Source: Deuterostichococcus epilithicus
Lineage: Eukaryota > Chlorophyta > Trebouxiophyceae > Prasiolales > Stichococcaceae
Length of the DNA stretch: 64,000 bases
Reading direction: 5' to 3'
NCBI GenBank assembly: GCA_033439295.1
Contig: JAVTLE010000003.1
Coordinates: 1,922,001 to 1,986,000 of the forward strand
Positions 11,735 through 23,123 of this stretch are shown in pieces (positions within the stretch are counted from its first letter, which is position 1; every line of letters begins with the position of its first letter). Under the pieces are notes generated by a model that worked only from the letters and a program-made list of their open reading frames with translations, ran no database searches and was not told where the DNA came from. A program made the translations under genes and the position numbers.

Positions 11735-14700
11735 ATGCCAGTGGTAAACAAGCAGTATATGCTGGTGAAGCGGCTGGGGGCGGGCGCCTTCGGCACCGTG
11801 CGGCTGGTGCTCAACCTGCAGGACATGGGCCTGTATGCCATCAAGTTCATCAGGAAGAGTCACCTGCGATCGTCTGTCAGGCAATGTAGCAGAGTGTACC
11901 CATCAAGCACGCTCTGTTGGAGACGTTGCACGAGTCTGAGTGCGGCCGCCGTTGAGTGGGCAGACCACCGCTCAGCAGAAAATTGACCCAGAATTTGACA
12001 GGTCCTCTGTGTTCGGGCTTCAATTGCGCGAATTCGCAATTAATTTTGCAATATGGGCAATATTCTGTTCTGCAACTGTGCAGGCGCATGTCCAAGTCAT
12101 CCAGGCGGTCCAGCAGCATGTCGATGGCTCTCAAGTCCGCCGCCGTAAGCCTTGCTCGCGCGTCTGTGCTGCAGCCGATGCGCACAAACTCGGCGCCCCT
12201 GACGCAGCTGCAGTGCTCCAGCACATCGGCCAGCACGGCGAGCGGCAAGTCCAGCAGCGGCGCTGGCCAGCTGGCCTGCAGGAGCCACATGCAGCGCACT
12301 GTGTCCCTGCCACACTCGGCGCATGCAGCTACCTCCAGTGGCGGCTCTGGAGGCAGTGCTGACGCCATGATCAGCAGCCTTTTGCAGATGCAGCAGCTGT
12401 CGAGGATCCAGTCGCAGCTGCAGCACAGGCAGTCGTCAGGGCTGGCGCGCCGGCCGCCGCCGCACGCACGGACCTTCCCGCCAGCTCAGCATGTGCAGCA
12501 GCTCGCAGCCACGCCGGCAACCGGCGGCAGTCGAGCGAGGGTGCGCAGCAAGTCAGTCAGCAATGTCAGCGGCCGCAGTGGCACCAGTCTTGCGCATGCA
12601 GGCTCGCGCCTGAAGCAGCAAGGCGCCAGGAAGCGAGCCTCGCCGGCTGCCGTGGCAGCCTTGCTTGCATTGCCCATGGACAGCAGCCGGGCAGCGCGTC
12701 CAGTTCCTATTGGCAGTATGCAATGCATCTCGACTGCAGCGGGATCCAGCAGTGACAGCCTCGAGAACACAGCGTCCAGACTGCATCAGCGCAATCCAGT
12801 ACATCAGACGGACATAGAGGAGGCTGCTGCGGCGCGGCGGGCCGCAGACGCTGCCAGAAGCGGCCAGCCTGTCTTGCAGATATTCAGCGCCGTCATGCGG
12901 CTTCCCCCTGGCCAGCGGCTGCCAATCGCCTCGGACAGCAAGCTGCAAGCCAAGCCGCGTGGCCGACAGCGGTCCGTTTCGCATGGCTCCACCTACTATG
13001 GGAGCACGGGAGCCACTTCCGGTGATGCAGCAGCGGCATGCGCGGCAGACGCCCTGGCCGACGAGCGGCGCCAGCGGAGGCGGTCGCAATCCCACGGCGC
13101 CATTACCGGCGACACCGCAGAGGCAGGTGGTGCCGGTACGCTATCAATAGCATCGTGTCCGAAGCTCGGAGAGCTGCTGGCGGTGCTGCGGGTCTCCAGC
13201 AGCGCCTCAGCCGCCCAGGCCGCGGTCTGCAGCGTGAAGACGCTGTCGGCGCCGTGCGTGTCTGCACAGCGGCGCTGCCCAGTGCATTCGCCGTTTGCAC
13301 AGCAGGAAGACGCAGGCGATGCAACGGAGCAGCATGCGAGCGAGCAGCATGGTGCAGAGCAGGCTAAGGCATTGCTAGCGCGATTGCCGGCAGGCAACAG
13401 CGCAGCAGATGTCCCGGTTGCACGGGGCAGCGGCGTATGCGCCACTCTCCCACTTGCAGCGCAGGTGCCGCCGCCGTATGCACTGCAGTTTTCTCTGCAG
13501 CCGACGACCGGCAGCTCGGGTGGCAGCAACAAGCTGGCAGATCAGCAGCTGGCCGCTAACAGGGTGACACCTTCAGTGTGGACAGCTGGCGCCACAGTGT
13601 CGCCATTTGCAGCTGCAGAAGTGCAGGCGACTCTGCTCAGCGATGGCTCCTCTGAGCCGGCGCTGACTGAGGCTGGGTCGGCGCCTGTACCGTGTGTGCC
13701 AGCCGCCCAACCGCTGGCGGCGTCAGCATCGCTTCTCGGCAGCACCTGCAGCAGCGGCAGCAGGCTGTCCCGGAAGCTGTCTGCCCTCACGGAAGACTTT
13801 GCCGCGGGCCGCCAGGACAGCGAGCCCCTTCCGGAGGCGGCAGCGGCCGGAGCTCCCTCTGGTAGGTGTGCTGCCGGCGGTGCGAGGGCCCCGCCGTCGG
13901 CGCTCGGTCGAGCGCACCTCCAGCCGGATGTCATACCCGCGCCCTTCATGCAGACCCGCCGCTTGATGCCCAGCTGGCTGCCCCGTCTGGACAGCAGCGC
14001 TGCCTTCCGCGTGCCGGAGCTGGAGGCCAGCCGCAGTACGGAGCATGCCCAACAGCTGCAGAGCGGCCGGAGTGGCGACAGCAGCCGCCTCGAGTTCACA
14101 GGCGCGGTCTCTGATGGCCAGCCGGACATGGTAGCGCCGGGCGCTAGCGACGAGGCCATGGCATGGCTGATGCGGCCCAGCACGGCGGATGCGGCGCTGC
14201 CCGCCTTCAGCCATCCCATGGCGTCGGCTCCGACCCAGGCGGCCAGGGCAGAGGTATGGTGTGCTGTCATTGGCATCAATCGAAAGTGCTTGCACGGGCT
14301 AGCCAGCAACAGCATATCTGCTACTTCGAGTAGACGGCCTGGGTTCGACGAGCACATCGGTGTTTCACTCGATCGTATGATTCAATGCAGCTGCTCAAGC
14401 GGCGGTCCGCCAGCCCTGGAATGTCGGCGCCGACGGCGCAACTGTCGACTGTGATGTCGACCAGCGGCAGTGCCCCCCGCTACGTCGTGCGCGAGATCGC
14501 GGTGTTGAAGAAATTGGACCACCCCAACATCGTCAAGCTGGTGGAGGTACTGTTTCTGCACTTCCATGTCGCCTGCTGCAGAGCACCTTGTGCTGCACCA
14601 GCTGTGAGCCCCAATGCGAGGCTGTCGGGCTGCAGGCTGCAGCTCATCCAACAGCATTCTCTGTCCCGTTCTCCTTTCTGATTTCCATCGGGGTGCTCAA

Positions 14701-17700
14701 CCATCCTGCTGTGCCGGTCGTCACGCAGGTCATCGACGACCCGTGCAGCAACAGCCTGCTGCTGGTGATGGAGCATGTTGCGGGGGGCTCCCTGGAGCAG
14801 CCGCCGGCGGGGCCAGCGCCGGCGCGCCGCTGGGCGCGGGTGCCGGAGGCCACCACCCTGCGCTATGTTCACGAGATCTGCCAGGTGTGCTGATGCTTCC
14901 ATACAAGCATCGCCAGCATTGGCGACCGTTTCGAATGCAGGTTGCGCAGCTGCACACACCAATGGCAACGCATGGCCCACTCCCGGTGCTCTCCCCGACT
15001 TGACTTATAGCCTGCTGCCATCTCCGTACAGACCAGGCAGTGCGCGCCTGCGCTTCAGATCCTAACACATCATGCGCCATGATTCTACTTTGACTTCCAC
15101 TAGCTTTCACTGCAGGGCCTGGCGTACCTGCACACCAATCACGTGGTGCACGGCGACTTGAAGCCCGCCAACCTGCTGCGGGGCGGCGACAGCCGCATCA
15201 AGATCGTGGACTTTGGCTCCTCCCTGGAGTACTCAGAGAACCTTGGCGCCTGGGACGGCCAGGCGAGCACGCAGCCAATATCTTGCATGGCGGAGCAGTG
15301 CCTCCGGGAGCAGGGTGCCTTCCACAACGCATGTGCAGCGTCGCGGGGCCGGGGCTGGGCTGGACTGGATGGGGTAGGGCAGAATAGGTCTGGACCAAAA
15401 TGCATTGGGCATCTTTGCGGCCCCTGGGATGCGTCGCACCATGCTTTGCACTGATTCGAGCACGTCCATCCAGGATGCTGCATGAGGAGACAGCTTGTAC
15501 GCTGCTGCAGGTCAGCGGCACGCCGGCCTTCCGTGCACCCGAGTCCCTGCAGTCGGGCAGGCTCACCAGCAAGGTGAAAGCCCTCCACGTCGTGCGCATC
15601 ATTGATTTTGTTCTCACGATCTGCCCCGGAGTCTTCGTTGGCTGCACTCCAACCAAGGACAGCCCTGCCCTCATGCACTCCTGTCCTGAATGGTGAAGCT
15701 GGATGCACCAGCACGCGCACTCAATAGACAAAAAAAATTGCTTTGCTGCGCAGGTGGATATCTGGGCGCTGGGAGTGTGCATCTACCAGTGGACCTTTGG
15801 CAGTCTGCCTTTCACCGGCAGCACCACCGCTGAAGTGTTCGAGTCCATCTGCAGCCAGCCACTGACGCTGCCGCCAGGCGGGCAGTGCAGCGCGCAGCTC
15901 GCCGACCTCGTCGCCTTGGTGCGTCTCCTGAGCACATGAGCAACGATGAAGCGGGGACGGCTGATCGAAGGGGTTGATGACCCTCGGCTGTTGTAAGCGG
16001 CCATGGCTGGGCGCCTGCATGGCCTGCGCCAACTGATTGCATTCCAGTGGCGGCAGCAACATTGAGAAGCAACAGTGCTGGCATCAACTTGGCACACAGC
16101 ACATGTGGATTCTTGTCTGCTTACAGATTCTGACAAAGGAGCCGGACGCCCGCCCATCACTCGATGCGCTGCTCGGCCACCCCTGGATGCAGTCGTCCGT
16201 GCAGCCGGCGCGTCTGCCAGCACCCAGCAAGGTGTGCGACTGGTGTGCGCAGTCAGTGCGATGGCAAATTTTGCAAATCTGTCGCTCTGAATCACCGGGA
16301 AGCTCTGACGCTAAGTGTTGTGGTTGCTGCCGCCAGGCGCTGACGGTCACAGAGGCGGAGGTGACAAGTGCCATCAGTCACCACGACAACGGTCATATGA
16401 TGACGGAGCTGCTGTCCATCTTCCAGGTGCCACTCGCGCACCCGACCAACTTCTGCATGCTCGGTTCTTGCTCTCAGCGGATGCACCGCCGCATGCTCCG
16501 TTCCTGCCGCATTGTCCAGCCCGCTTTGCATGAACATGGGGCATCTGATGCTGTAAAGTGTCCTGTCATACATTGACGTCAGATACCAACAATGGCACAA
16601 AAAGTCAAGCGGAACTCTCCTCGCTCGGAGCAGGAGGTGGAATTTGAGGCTGGCGAGGAGCTGCAATGCAGCGATGCAGCGGAAGATTCCGCCATCCTTC
16701 TGGTGGTCACAGGTCACATTGACACGGTGCTCGTGACGGCAGCCGCGAAGCTGCCGGGCGCCGCCTCTGGCGCCGGCAGCAGCGGCGGCGACGACTTTTC
16801 GTTCGACGGCGAGGCTATAGGTGAACATATTGCGGGGATTGGGTGGGGCATTGCAGCGGTAGTACAGGACGAGGAGGACCCGCTGGGCTGCTGCCTGTTT
16901 GACTTGATACTTGCAAATCAATGCGGCAGGAGGGGACCCCCAGGGGCAAATCGCTCCCTAGCATTCTCCTGGACTCTGACGATTTTTGGTGGCAATCTCT
17001 GGATTACCACAGGCCCGATGTCGCTAGGGTCAATCACCAGCATGCTGGGCGACATGCCGCGGCCTACCGACCTGGGCGCCGGCCACATTCTGCTGCAATC
17101 CCGTGGCCCCGGCGAGCTGTTCTTTGGTGCGCTCTACGGCCGCATGCGGGCCCATATCCACCTGCCCCCCCTTTCCCTGGGCGCCTTTTGTGAAGCCCCT
17201 GTGCGCTCTGTTCTTGCCGCTCCCGGCCGTCCAGAGTCACAACATTGCCGCCTACCATGGGTTGCTTTCGATATGGCAATGCGCAGCCGCCTTGTGTCGC
17301 CCATAAGGTGGACCGCTATATTGCAGGGCTGAACGGCGCTGTGCAAAGGGACGCCGCTAGCAGGGGCCGCACCATCGTGCACCGGGCGCGCGGCCGCATT
17401 GTTGCATACAGGACCGGCACGGAGCAGGTCGGCGCTGGTGGATGGGGTCGCTGCTGTCTTTGCGTGGATGTCTCGTGCATAAGCCATGCATCCACAAGCT
17501 CTTCCAAAGTATGCACTTTCCAGTCCGAGATCATTTCTCCCACCAAAACCACCCCATGCAGATGGCGGCGGCGGTGAAGCGCAACCCGGCGTTGTCCGAC
17601 CTGCTGGACACGACGGCCTGGCAGCACACGTCCGACAGCACCATCAGTCAGGTCAGTTCTTCTGTGTCTGAGTGCCTCGAAGTCTCGACGCCTTGCTTTG

Positions 17701-18047
17701 GAGCAGCATGCCAGCAACGTGGCGTTGTAGTCCGTAAACTCGTGGATGAATATCAATTGCATCAAGGCTGCGGGAGATGCAGCATTCCACATATATGTTC
17801 TACCCAGCCCAAAGTGCATGATATCCTGCGCATCCGGCGACTGCATCATCCCTGCTGTGTCCAGACACTGTACTTCACGAGCACATCCCTCTTTGGGCAG
17901 GTCATGACAGACCTGCACCTGTCAACTTCCGCTGCCATTGCCGCCGGCGCCTGCTCGGCGGCGCCACCCATCCTGGCATGCGGCGTATCTGGCCTGTCCT
18001 CGATTGTGTCTGGCGGGTCGGGAGAGCTGGACACCACAGCTCTGTGA
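11735..18047 (+). CDS. CaMKK/GRIK-like Ser/Thr kinase with giant low-complexity insert and possible cNMP-binding-like tail
   Basis: Upstream-kinase family (CaMKK, yeast Sak1/Tos3/Elm1, plant GRIK/SnAK) that phosphorylates the SnRK1/AMPK activation loop. Fourteen exons: 11735-11880 (or 11871), 12084-14253, 14391-14546, 14729-14884, 15116-15262, 15511-15573, 15754-15918, 16127-16231, 16337-16426, 16583-16820, 17013-17126, 17327-17427, 17562-17651 and 17901-18047. They total about 1,295 residues. Visible features are the Gly loop GAGAFGTV, Lys 37 in YAIKF, REIAVLKKLDHPNIVKL, catalytic VVHGDLKPANLL, DFGSS and SGTPAFRAPES. HGD in place of HRD is, to my knowledge, also the plant GRIK state. Between the Lys strand and helix C, where CaMKK has a short RP insert, exon 2 adds about 720 Ser/Ala/Arg-rich residues. 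Exons 10-12 may form a cyclic-nucleotide-binding-like fold (EVEFEAGEELQ, GRIVAYR), which is weaker evidence. Intron 5, and perhaps intron 1, starts with GC. Confidence 0.88.
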
Positions 18048-18223
18048 TGCGGGCTGAGGGGGCAGGCAGGTGGCGGCCGCCAGGTTCCTGTTTGCAGCGG
18101 CCATTTGTGCATGGCTGCAGCGCCTTTCAATCTTGATCCCACATTCAGGACGAGCGGTGTGGGTGCCAGCTGCATCGCTCGCTCTCGTTGTTCGTTGTGC
18201 ACACAGCAAAAACCACGCCCGTT
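18048..18223 (+). other. Kinase 3' flank
   Basis: Short non-coding stretch between the kinase stop and the repeat array. It probably belongs to the 3' UTR. Nothing else is seen. Confidence 0.5.
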
Positions 18224-19223
18224 GCCCTCTGTGGCAGTGGGCCTGCCATCTTGATCTGGCATTCACCGCCATTAGCATTACGCTTTCTTCTACGTTTGAA
18301 CCTCGTATCTAGTTGCAAGAAGGTTTGTTTACCCGTGTGCTCTAGAAAGTCTCCGTGTTGTTGCAACGACACGGTCTCTGTAATGCTTCAATTAGTGGTC
18401 CTGACGTTCAACAGCCCTGTCTCTGGCACCCCTCTGCGGCGGCCCAACCTGGAGAGGGTGAGGTTGCCGCGGTGCCCTCTGTGGCAGTGGGCCTGCCATC
18501 TTGATCTGGCATTCACCGCCATTAGCATTACGCTTTCTTCTACGTTTGAACCTCGTATCTAGTTGCAAGAAGGTTTGTTTACCCGTGTGCTCTAGAAAGT
18601 CTCCGTGTCGTTGCAACGACACGGTCTCTGTAATGCTTCAATTAGTGGTCCTGACGTTCAACAGCCCTGTCTCTGGCACCCCTCTGCGGCGGCCCAACCT
18701 GGAGAGGGTGAGGTTGCCGCGGTGCCCTCTGTGGCAGTGGGCCTGCCATCTTGATCTGGCATTCACCGCCATTAGCATTACGCTTTCTTCTACGTTTGAA
18801 CCTCGTATCTAGTTGCAAGAAGGTTTGTTTACCCGTGTGCTCTAGAAAGTCTCCGTGTCGTTGCAACGACACGGTCTCTGTAATGCTTCAATTAGTGGTC
18901 CTGACGTTCAACAGCCCTGTCTCTGGCACCCCTCTGCGGCGGCCCAACCTGGAGAGGGTGAGGTTGCCGCGGTGCCCTCTGTGGCAGTGGGCCTGCCATC
19001 TTGATCTGGCATTCACCGCCATTAGCATTACGCTTTCTTCTACGTTTGAACCTCGTATCTAGTTGCAAGAAGGTTTGTTTACCCGTGTGCTCTAGAAAGT
19101 CTCCGTGTCGTTGCAACGACACGGTCTCTGTAATGCTTCAATTAGTGGTCCTGACGTTCAACAGCCCTGTCTCTGGCACCCCTCTGCGGCGGCCCAACCT
19201 GGAGAGGGTGAGGTTGCCGCGGT
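18224..19223 (+). repeat. Tandem array, exactly four copies of a 250-bp unit
   Basis: Units start at 18224, 18474, 18724 and 18974. Copies 2-4 look identical and copy 1 differs at one base that I could see. Each unit carries a 22-bp palindrome (18353-18374 and every 250 bp after; core GTCGTTGCAACGAC) and a TGTAA motif. Open frames inside each unit are just the repeat read in phase and match no protein I know. It sits between two convergent genes, downstream of the kinase. The near identity implies recent or homogenised expansion. Confidence 0.97.
18379..18383 (+). promoter_or_regulatory. Possible TGTAA polyadenylation signal for the kinase
   Basis: TGTAA is the usual chlorophyte poly(A) signal. 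This one lies about 330 nt after the kinase stop, inside the first 250-bp repeat unit, so the signal is present four times in a row. Confidence 0.4.
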
Positions 19224-19455
19224 GGACTCCACCATTGATCCGAGCTCACATTCCAACAATTCAAATGGGAGTGAATGACAATTTGACATACAACGAACGA
19301 CTGACTGACAGACGATATGACGACAACATTGCACCAACGACGCCGCACTGACATGTTTGCGCTTGAGGCAAGCCCGAACACATCGTGCGACGCAGCCTTG
19401 TGTTCCAAAAATTTTCCAAATATCTGGAGTTGCCTCACGCTGTGCAGGCAATCAT
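19224..19455. other. Convergent intergenic spacer
   Basis: About 230 bp between the repeat array and the stop of the RAF2-like gene. No feature was seen. Confidence 0.5.
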
Positions 19456-21210
19456 TTAAGCCCAGTAGCGGGGCTTGCGCTTGGGCATCAAGTCGCTGAG
19501 CTCCAGGTCGTTGATCTTGTCAGCCAGGATGAAGTCATTGAGCGTCAGCCCGCCTGCATGCCATGCAAGTGAAGCCATGTCAGCGTCATGCTGCACAGAT
19601 GCACAAGACACGGCGCCTGCTGCTCGTTCACCACACAAAGCACCAGGCAGGGTCTTGGTCAGGCGCCGCCAGACTCTGCTGCTGCCGCCGCGCCGCTGGC
19701 GCATTGCGGCACGAGAGGCGGCGGGCATCGATCGACAGCAGACGACATCGCGGCAGGCAGGAGACGAGGGCCGCGCTGATGGCGTGCGTGGTCAGCTCAA
19801 TTTGCACACCGTTGCAGCTGAGGGGGTGCAGGTCGGGGTCAAAGACGACAGGTTTCCAAGGTGTTAAAGCCAAGAAACCGAGGATGGAGGCCGCACCGAC
19901 GGCGTGAGTGGTCAGCTCGATCGACACGCTGTTGTAGCCGGTCAGGTGGAGGTCCGGGTGGTGACCCTCAGCCTCTGCGACCTCAGCCACGCGGCCGAAC
20001 ATGTCGATCGCCGCCTTGAAGTTCCGCACCTGCTTGCAGCGCGGCGCAAGCAGGTGAGCAGGGGGTGCTGTGTCTGTCGCGGACGAGGCCTTTGCAACCT
20101 CCGCTAGGCAGCCGAACATGCCGACCGCCGCCTCACAGCTCGGCGCCTGCTATCTAAGCAAGCATGCGACTGGGCGCACCGACATGCCATTTGCGCACAA
20201 TGGCTCTGAAGCCTGACGTGGGCTGATGAACATGTTTGCTGCTGGGTGCGAAATGAAGGCAAGGCGCGGTGTGTGTGGTTCAGCCGTCCTCTGGCGGCGG
20301 CGCTCGTGATCCGCCCACAGGCCTCGCATGATGCTCTGGCAGCAACAACACTTTCAAGTGTCTCGCCAGCTCGGCCCTGCTGCTGCCCACGGAACCGCAT
20401 GCCGCACATGCGAGGTTTTGGCTGTTGTAAAAATAAAGGAATTTCGAAGATCAACAGCTGGCCCCCACGAGCGTGCTCACCTTGTAGTCGTGGCGGATGG
20501 CCTGCTGCCCTGCGGCGTTGGTTATCAGCTTCCATTGGACCTGGTTGCGGAGTGCCTCCGCCTCCACGTCCGATAGCTTGGGCACATTGCCGCCCTCGCA
20601 GGGGGCGCAGTGCTTCGCCTTCAGCCCCAGGATGTCACCCATGCCCTTCGGCGGCCTGCCGGCGCACGGTGCCATGCGCTCATGCACAGCAATGCCGGAA
20701 GCGCTTGAAAGTTGACGTGCCGTCTGTCGAGCGTCAGATGCTTCGTGCACGAGGGGCAGCGCCCACTGCTCCAGTGCACTGCGCAGCCGCTGATGATCCT
20801 GATGATGAGAGCCTGTGTGGGGGGAGCGCAGTGCAAGCTCGACCCAGAAGTGGTAAGCAGTGATCTCACCGTCTCACATGGTCCGTGTCAGAATTGCCCA
20901 GTGGCCTGACCCCCCAGTCGGTGACAATTTCTCCGGCGAAAGGGTCCCGCGCACCAAAATCCTGTGTGACGCGGGCCAGCTCCCTCAGCGGATGGCAGCT
21001 GAGATTCCGACAGGCCACAGGAGCATATGTTGCAGTCTTGACTGCAAGTTCATGAGTTGTGTTGTTTCTTCCTTGCGGACGCACCCCTTCGTGCTCAATG
21101 CCCTTTGTGGCAACGCCGGCGCGGCCGCTGCGCGGGAATGGCGACCGGCAGAGGGACGCGCCCTGCGCCAGCATGCGCTTCAGCATGGGACGTCTGCAAG
21201 TACTGAGCAT
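19456..21210 (-). CDS. RAF2: Plastid pterin-4a-carbinolamine dehydratase-like protein, RAF2 type
   Basis: PCD/DCoH-fold protein with the extended N-terminal domain found in plant RAF2, a chloroplast factor for Rubisco accumulation. Four exons chain in frame to 248 residues: 21210-20870, 20655-20481, 20029-19897 and 19553-19456. The basic, Ser/Arg-rich first 50 residues look like a transit peptide. The start at 21210 is a choice among several in-frame ATGs and is uncertain. Next come the plant-type block TQDFGARDPFAGEI, then AKHCAPCEGGNVPKLS, and then the PCD core. The core has EGHHPDLHLTGYNSV with the paired His of the active site, SIELTTHAVGGLT and FILADKIN. The protein ends KPRYWA. Because the HHP motif is intact, dehydratase activity is possible as well as a chaperone role. 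Exon 3 is flanked by an echo on both sides. Confidence 0.85.
19770..19845 (-). repeat. Intronic echo of RAF2-like exon 3 3' edge
   Basis: Copy of the PDLHLTGYNSVSIELTTHAVG end of the exon (true copy 19890-19955), here PDLHPLSCNGVQIELTTHAI. It lies downstream of the true donor, in the intron. Confidence 0.88.
20058..20142 (-). repeat. Intronic echo of RAF2-like exon 3 5' edge
   Basis: Copy of the KAAIDMFGRVAEVAEAE start of exon 3 (true copy 19965-20030), here EAAVGMFGCLAEVAKASS. It lies directly upstream of the true acceptor. Confidence 0.88.
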
Positions 21211-21771
21211 TTTAATATTTACAATGCACTTCCAAGCACACGCACCTGAGGTTGCACGGGGCAAAGGAGCCGACCAGCCTGCAGGCGGCTTGCTGCAGCA
21301 GTCGCCCGAGATTCGATGCCTGCGGGCATGGTCAAGGGAGTCTGGCATCACTCGCAGCTCAAATTACACATTGAAGAGGTTCACATCCTTTGCAGCCCAC
21401 AGACACAAACGCCGCACGGGCTCAGAGCGTGCAAGTCCCGTTCCTGTCGTTTTCAGACGACCTCGCGCTCGGAGCGCCTCACCAGTGATGGCGGTGCACT
21501 GGGCGGAGCTGGCGATGACGCGGAGCATCTCGCAGCGCTTTGCAAGCCTCCCGACGCGTGTGTGGACAATCCGAAATCATTTTGCTGGCTCATCTCGAGC
21601 TGTGCTGGTTGGTGTCTGGCCATGTTTCGTCGCCCTTGCTCCGCTGGATCACGTGCAAGTTATCGAGCGGCCTGCTCGGTCCGCACAGCAGAGAGAGGTT
21701 GCAAGGGCATCGTCGCTAAGAGACTAGATCTGTCTGGGTTGCGGTCTCGCGGACGGCCACAGCCTGCTAGA
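21211..21771. other. Divergent intergenic region, RAF2-like gene and bL34
   Basis: About 560 bp that should contain both promoters of two plastid-protein genes. No conserved element could be recognised by eye. Confidence 0.5.
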
Positions 21772-22644
21772 ATGGCTGCGACCCTGGGAATGCTGAGCTG
21801 CCGCCGGATGGTGACGACAGCAGCGGCCCGGCCGCTCAGATGCAGCGCCGTCCGCCCAGCTGCCCTGCAGACGTCGTTCCTGCGGCCAGCATGCAGCCTG
21901 CACAGCCTGTGCTCTTCCTTCGGAGGTGGGGCTGCTCAGGGCCAGTTGTCTGTCTGGCCGGTGTCGTGCGGGCCAGTGCAGGCGATCCCGGAACAGGCAG
22001 CGGCAGTTCTCCACCTCCAGCGATTTTTGTTCAAGCACAAGCTGCAGCTGGGCGTGCCGTCCGAACAATTGGAGTCAGACACCGCCTGGTGCGCGCATTG
22101 CGCTGGAGTGGTTGACCAGCCTGGTGAGACTGTTGCGCATCGTTCTGTGCAGGCATGCGCCTCAGCACCAGCCTCAGCCCCAGCCTGGCGGTCGCGCCGC
22201 CCAGCAGGCGAGGCGCCATGATTGTTGCCATGGGCGGCAACTCCATCGGTAACACAAAGGGCGGCACACGCAGGTGGGTGCAACTGCGCTGCTGGAGATC
22301 GTGACGTGAGATTTGCGGACGCCGCAAGGCGCCTCCGCCACGCAGCTCTTAGTTTGTGGCATCTTAGCTGCGGCATGACGGTTTGTCACCAGAGACGTCT
22401 GGCTGCATGGTCGCCGGCCGAATCGGATCCGCACTTTCGGCTGCAGGGTGCTCTGCGCTTTTTCTGTGTTCGACTCAATGTCCACTTGCCAACTGCTGAC
22501 TTGGACCGCAATGATGCTGGCAGGGCCCGCACACGTACATCGGGCTTCCGCACCCGGCGGCTCACGCCCGGCGGCCGCCACGTCCTGAAAAACCGCCGCA
22601 ACAGGGGCCGCAAGGTCCTGGCGCCGGGCGGCTACAAGAAATGA
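21772..22644 (+). CDS. RPL34: Organellar (probably plastid) ribosomal protein bL34
   Basis: Small basic protein of the bacterial-type large ribosomal subunit. Three exons chain in frame to 131 residues: 21772-21925, 22153-22273 and 22524-22644. The first 75 or so residues are rich in Ala, Ser and Arg with few acids, as in a transit peptide. The mature part runs NSIGNTKGGTRR, then RTRTSGFRTRRLTPGGRHVL and KNRRNRGRKVLAPGGYKK. This is the bL34 pattern TxGFRxRxxTxxGRxVLxxRRxxGRxxL. Plastid rather than mitochondrial location is inferred from the GNTKGGT lead-in, which I associate with algal plastid L34; mitochondrial targeting is not excluded. Confidence 0.88.
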
Positions 22645-23123
22645 GGCGGAGGCGGAGGGAAGGCACGTGGTGATGCGCCGCAGGCAGCTGAGCGTGCTCA
22701 GCCATGCTGATGATGACGTCGCAGCTTGCTCGTTTGGAAAACTGCTTGGAGGCTGCAGCATTCCAGCCATGCAGCCTGGATCCTACTGGGCACCTCCAAC
22801 TTGCTGTTCGTTCTCGCCCTCAAGCCAGTCGTCACAAGTGGTTCCTGTCACAGCTCAGTCGCACAGCGTTGCAGTTTCGATTAGTTTACTGTACATGTTG
22901 CATGGCAGACCAACGACTGGGGTGTAGGTACAGCAGCACTTGCAACTGCGGTGTCCTAGACCAAACCCTGACCCTCTACCTAGAAACATTGACTTCACAC
23001 GTTCCTCATTGTTGCTGTTCACGGTTTCCTACTGTGCGCACGCCTCAAGCCCAGCAGGTGCGCAAGATTGACGTCAAGTGAGATGCATGGGCCGCACAGC
23101 AGCCATCATGCTGCTGAACATGG
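22645..23123. other. Convergent intergenic region, bL34 and LON2
   Basis: About 480 bp, comparatively AT-richer, containing the two 3' ends. No gene or repeat was seen. Confidence 0.5.

Noticed and set aside
18224-19223. CRISPR array
   Set aside because: Units are 250 bp, abutting and identical, with no unique spacers; the host is eukaryotic.
18501-19351. Repeated open frames of 103-116 codons within the array
   Set aside because: They are the same repeat read in phase, with no codon or domain signal.
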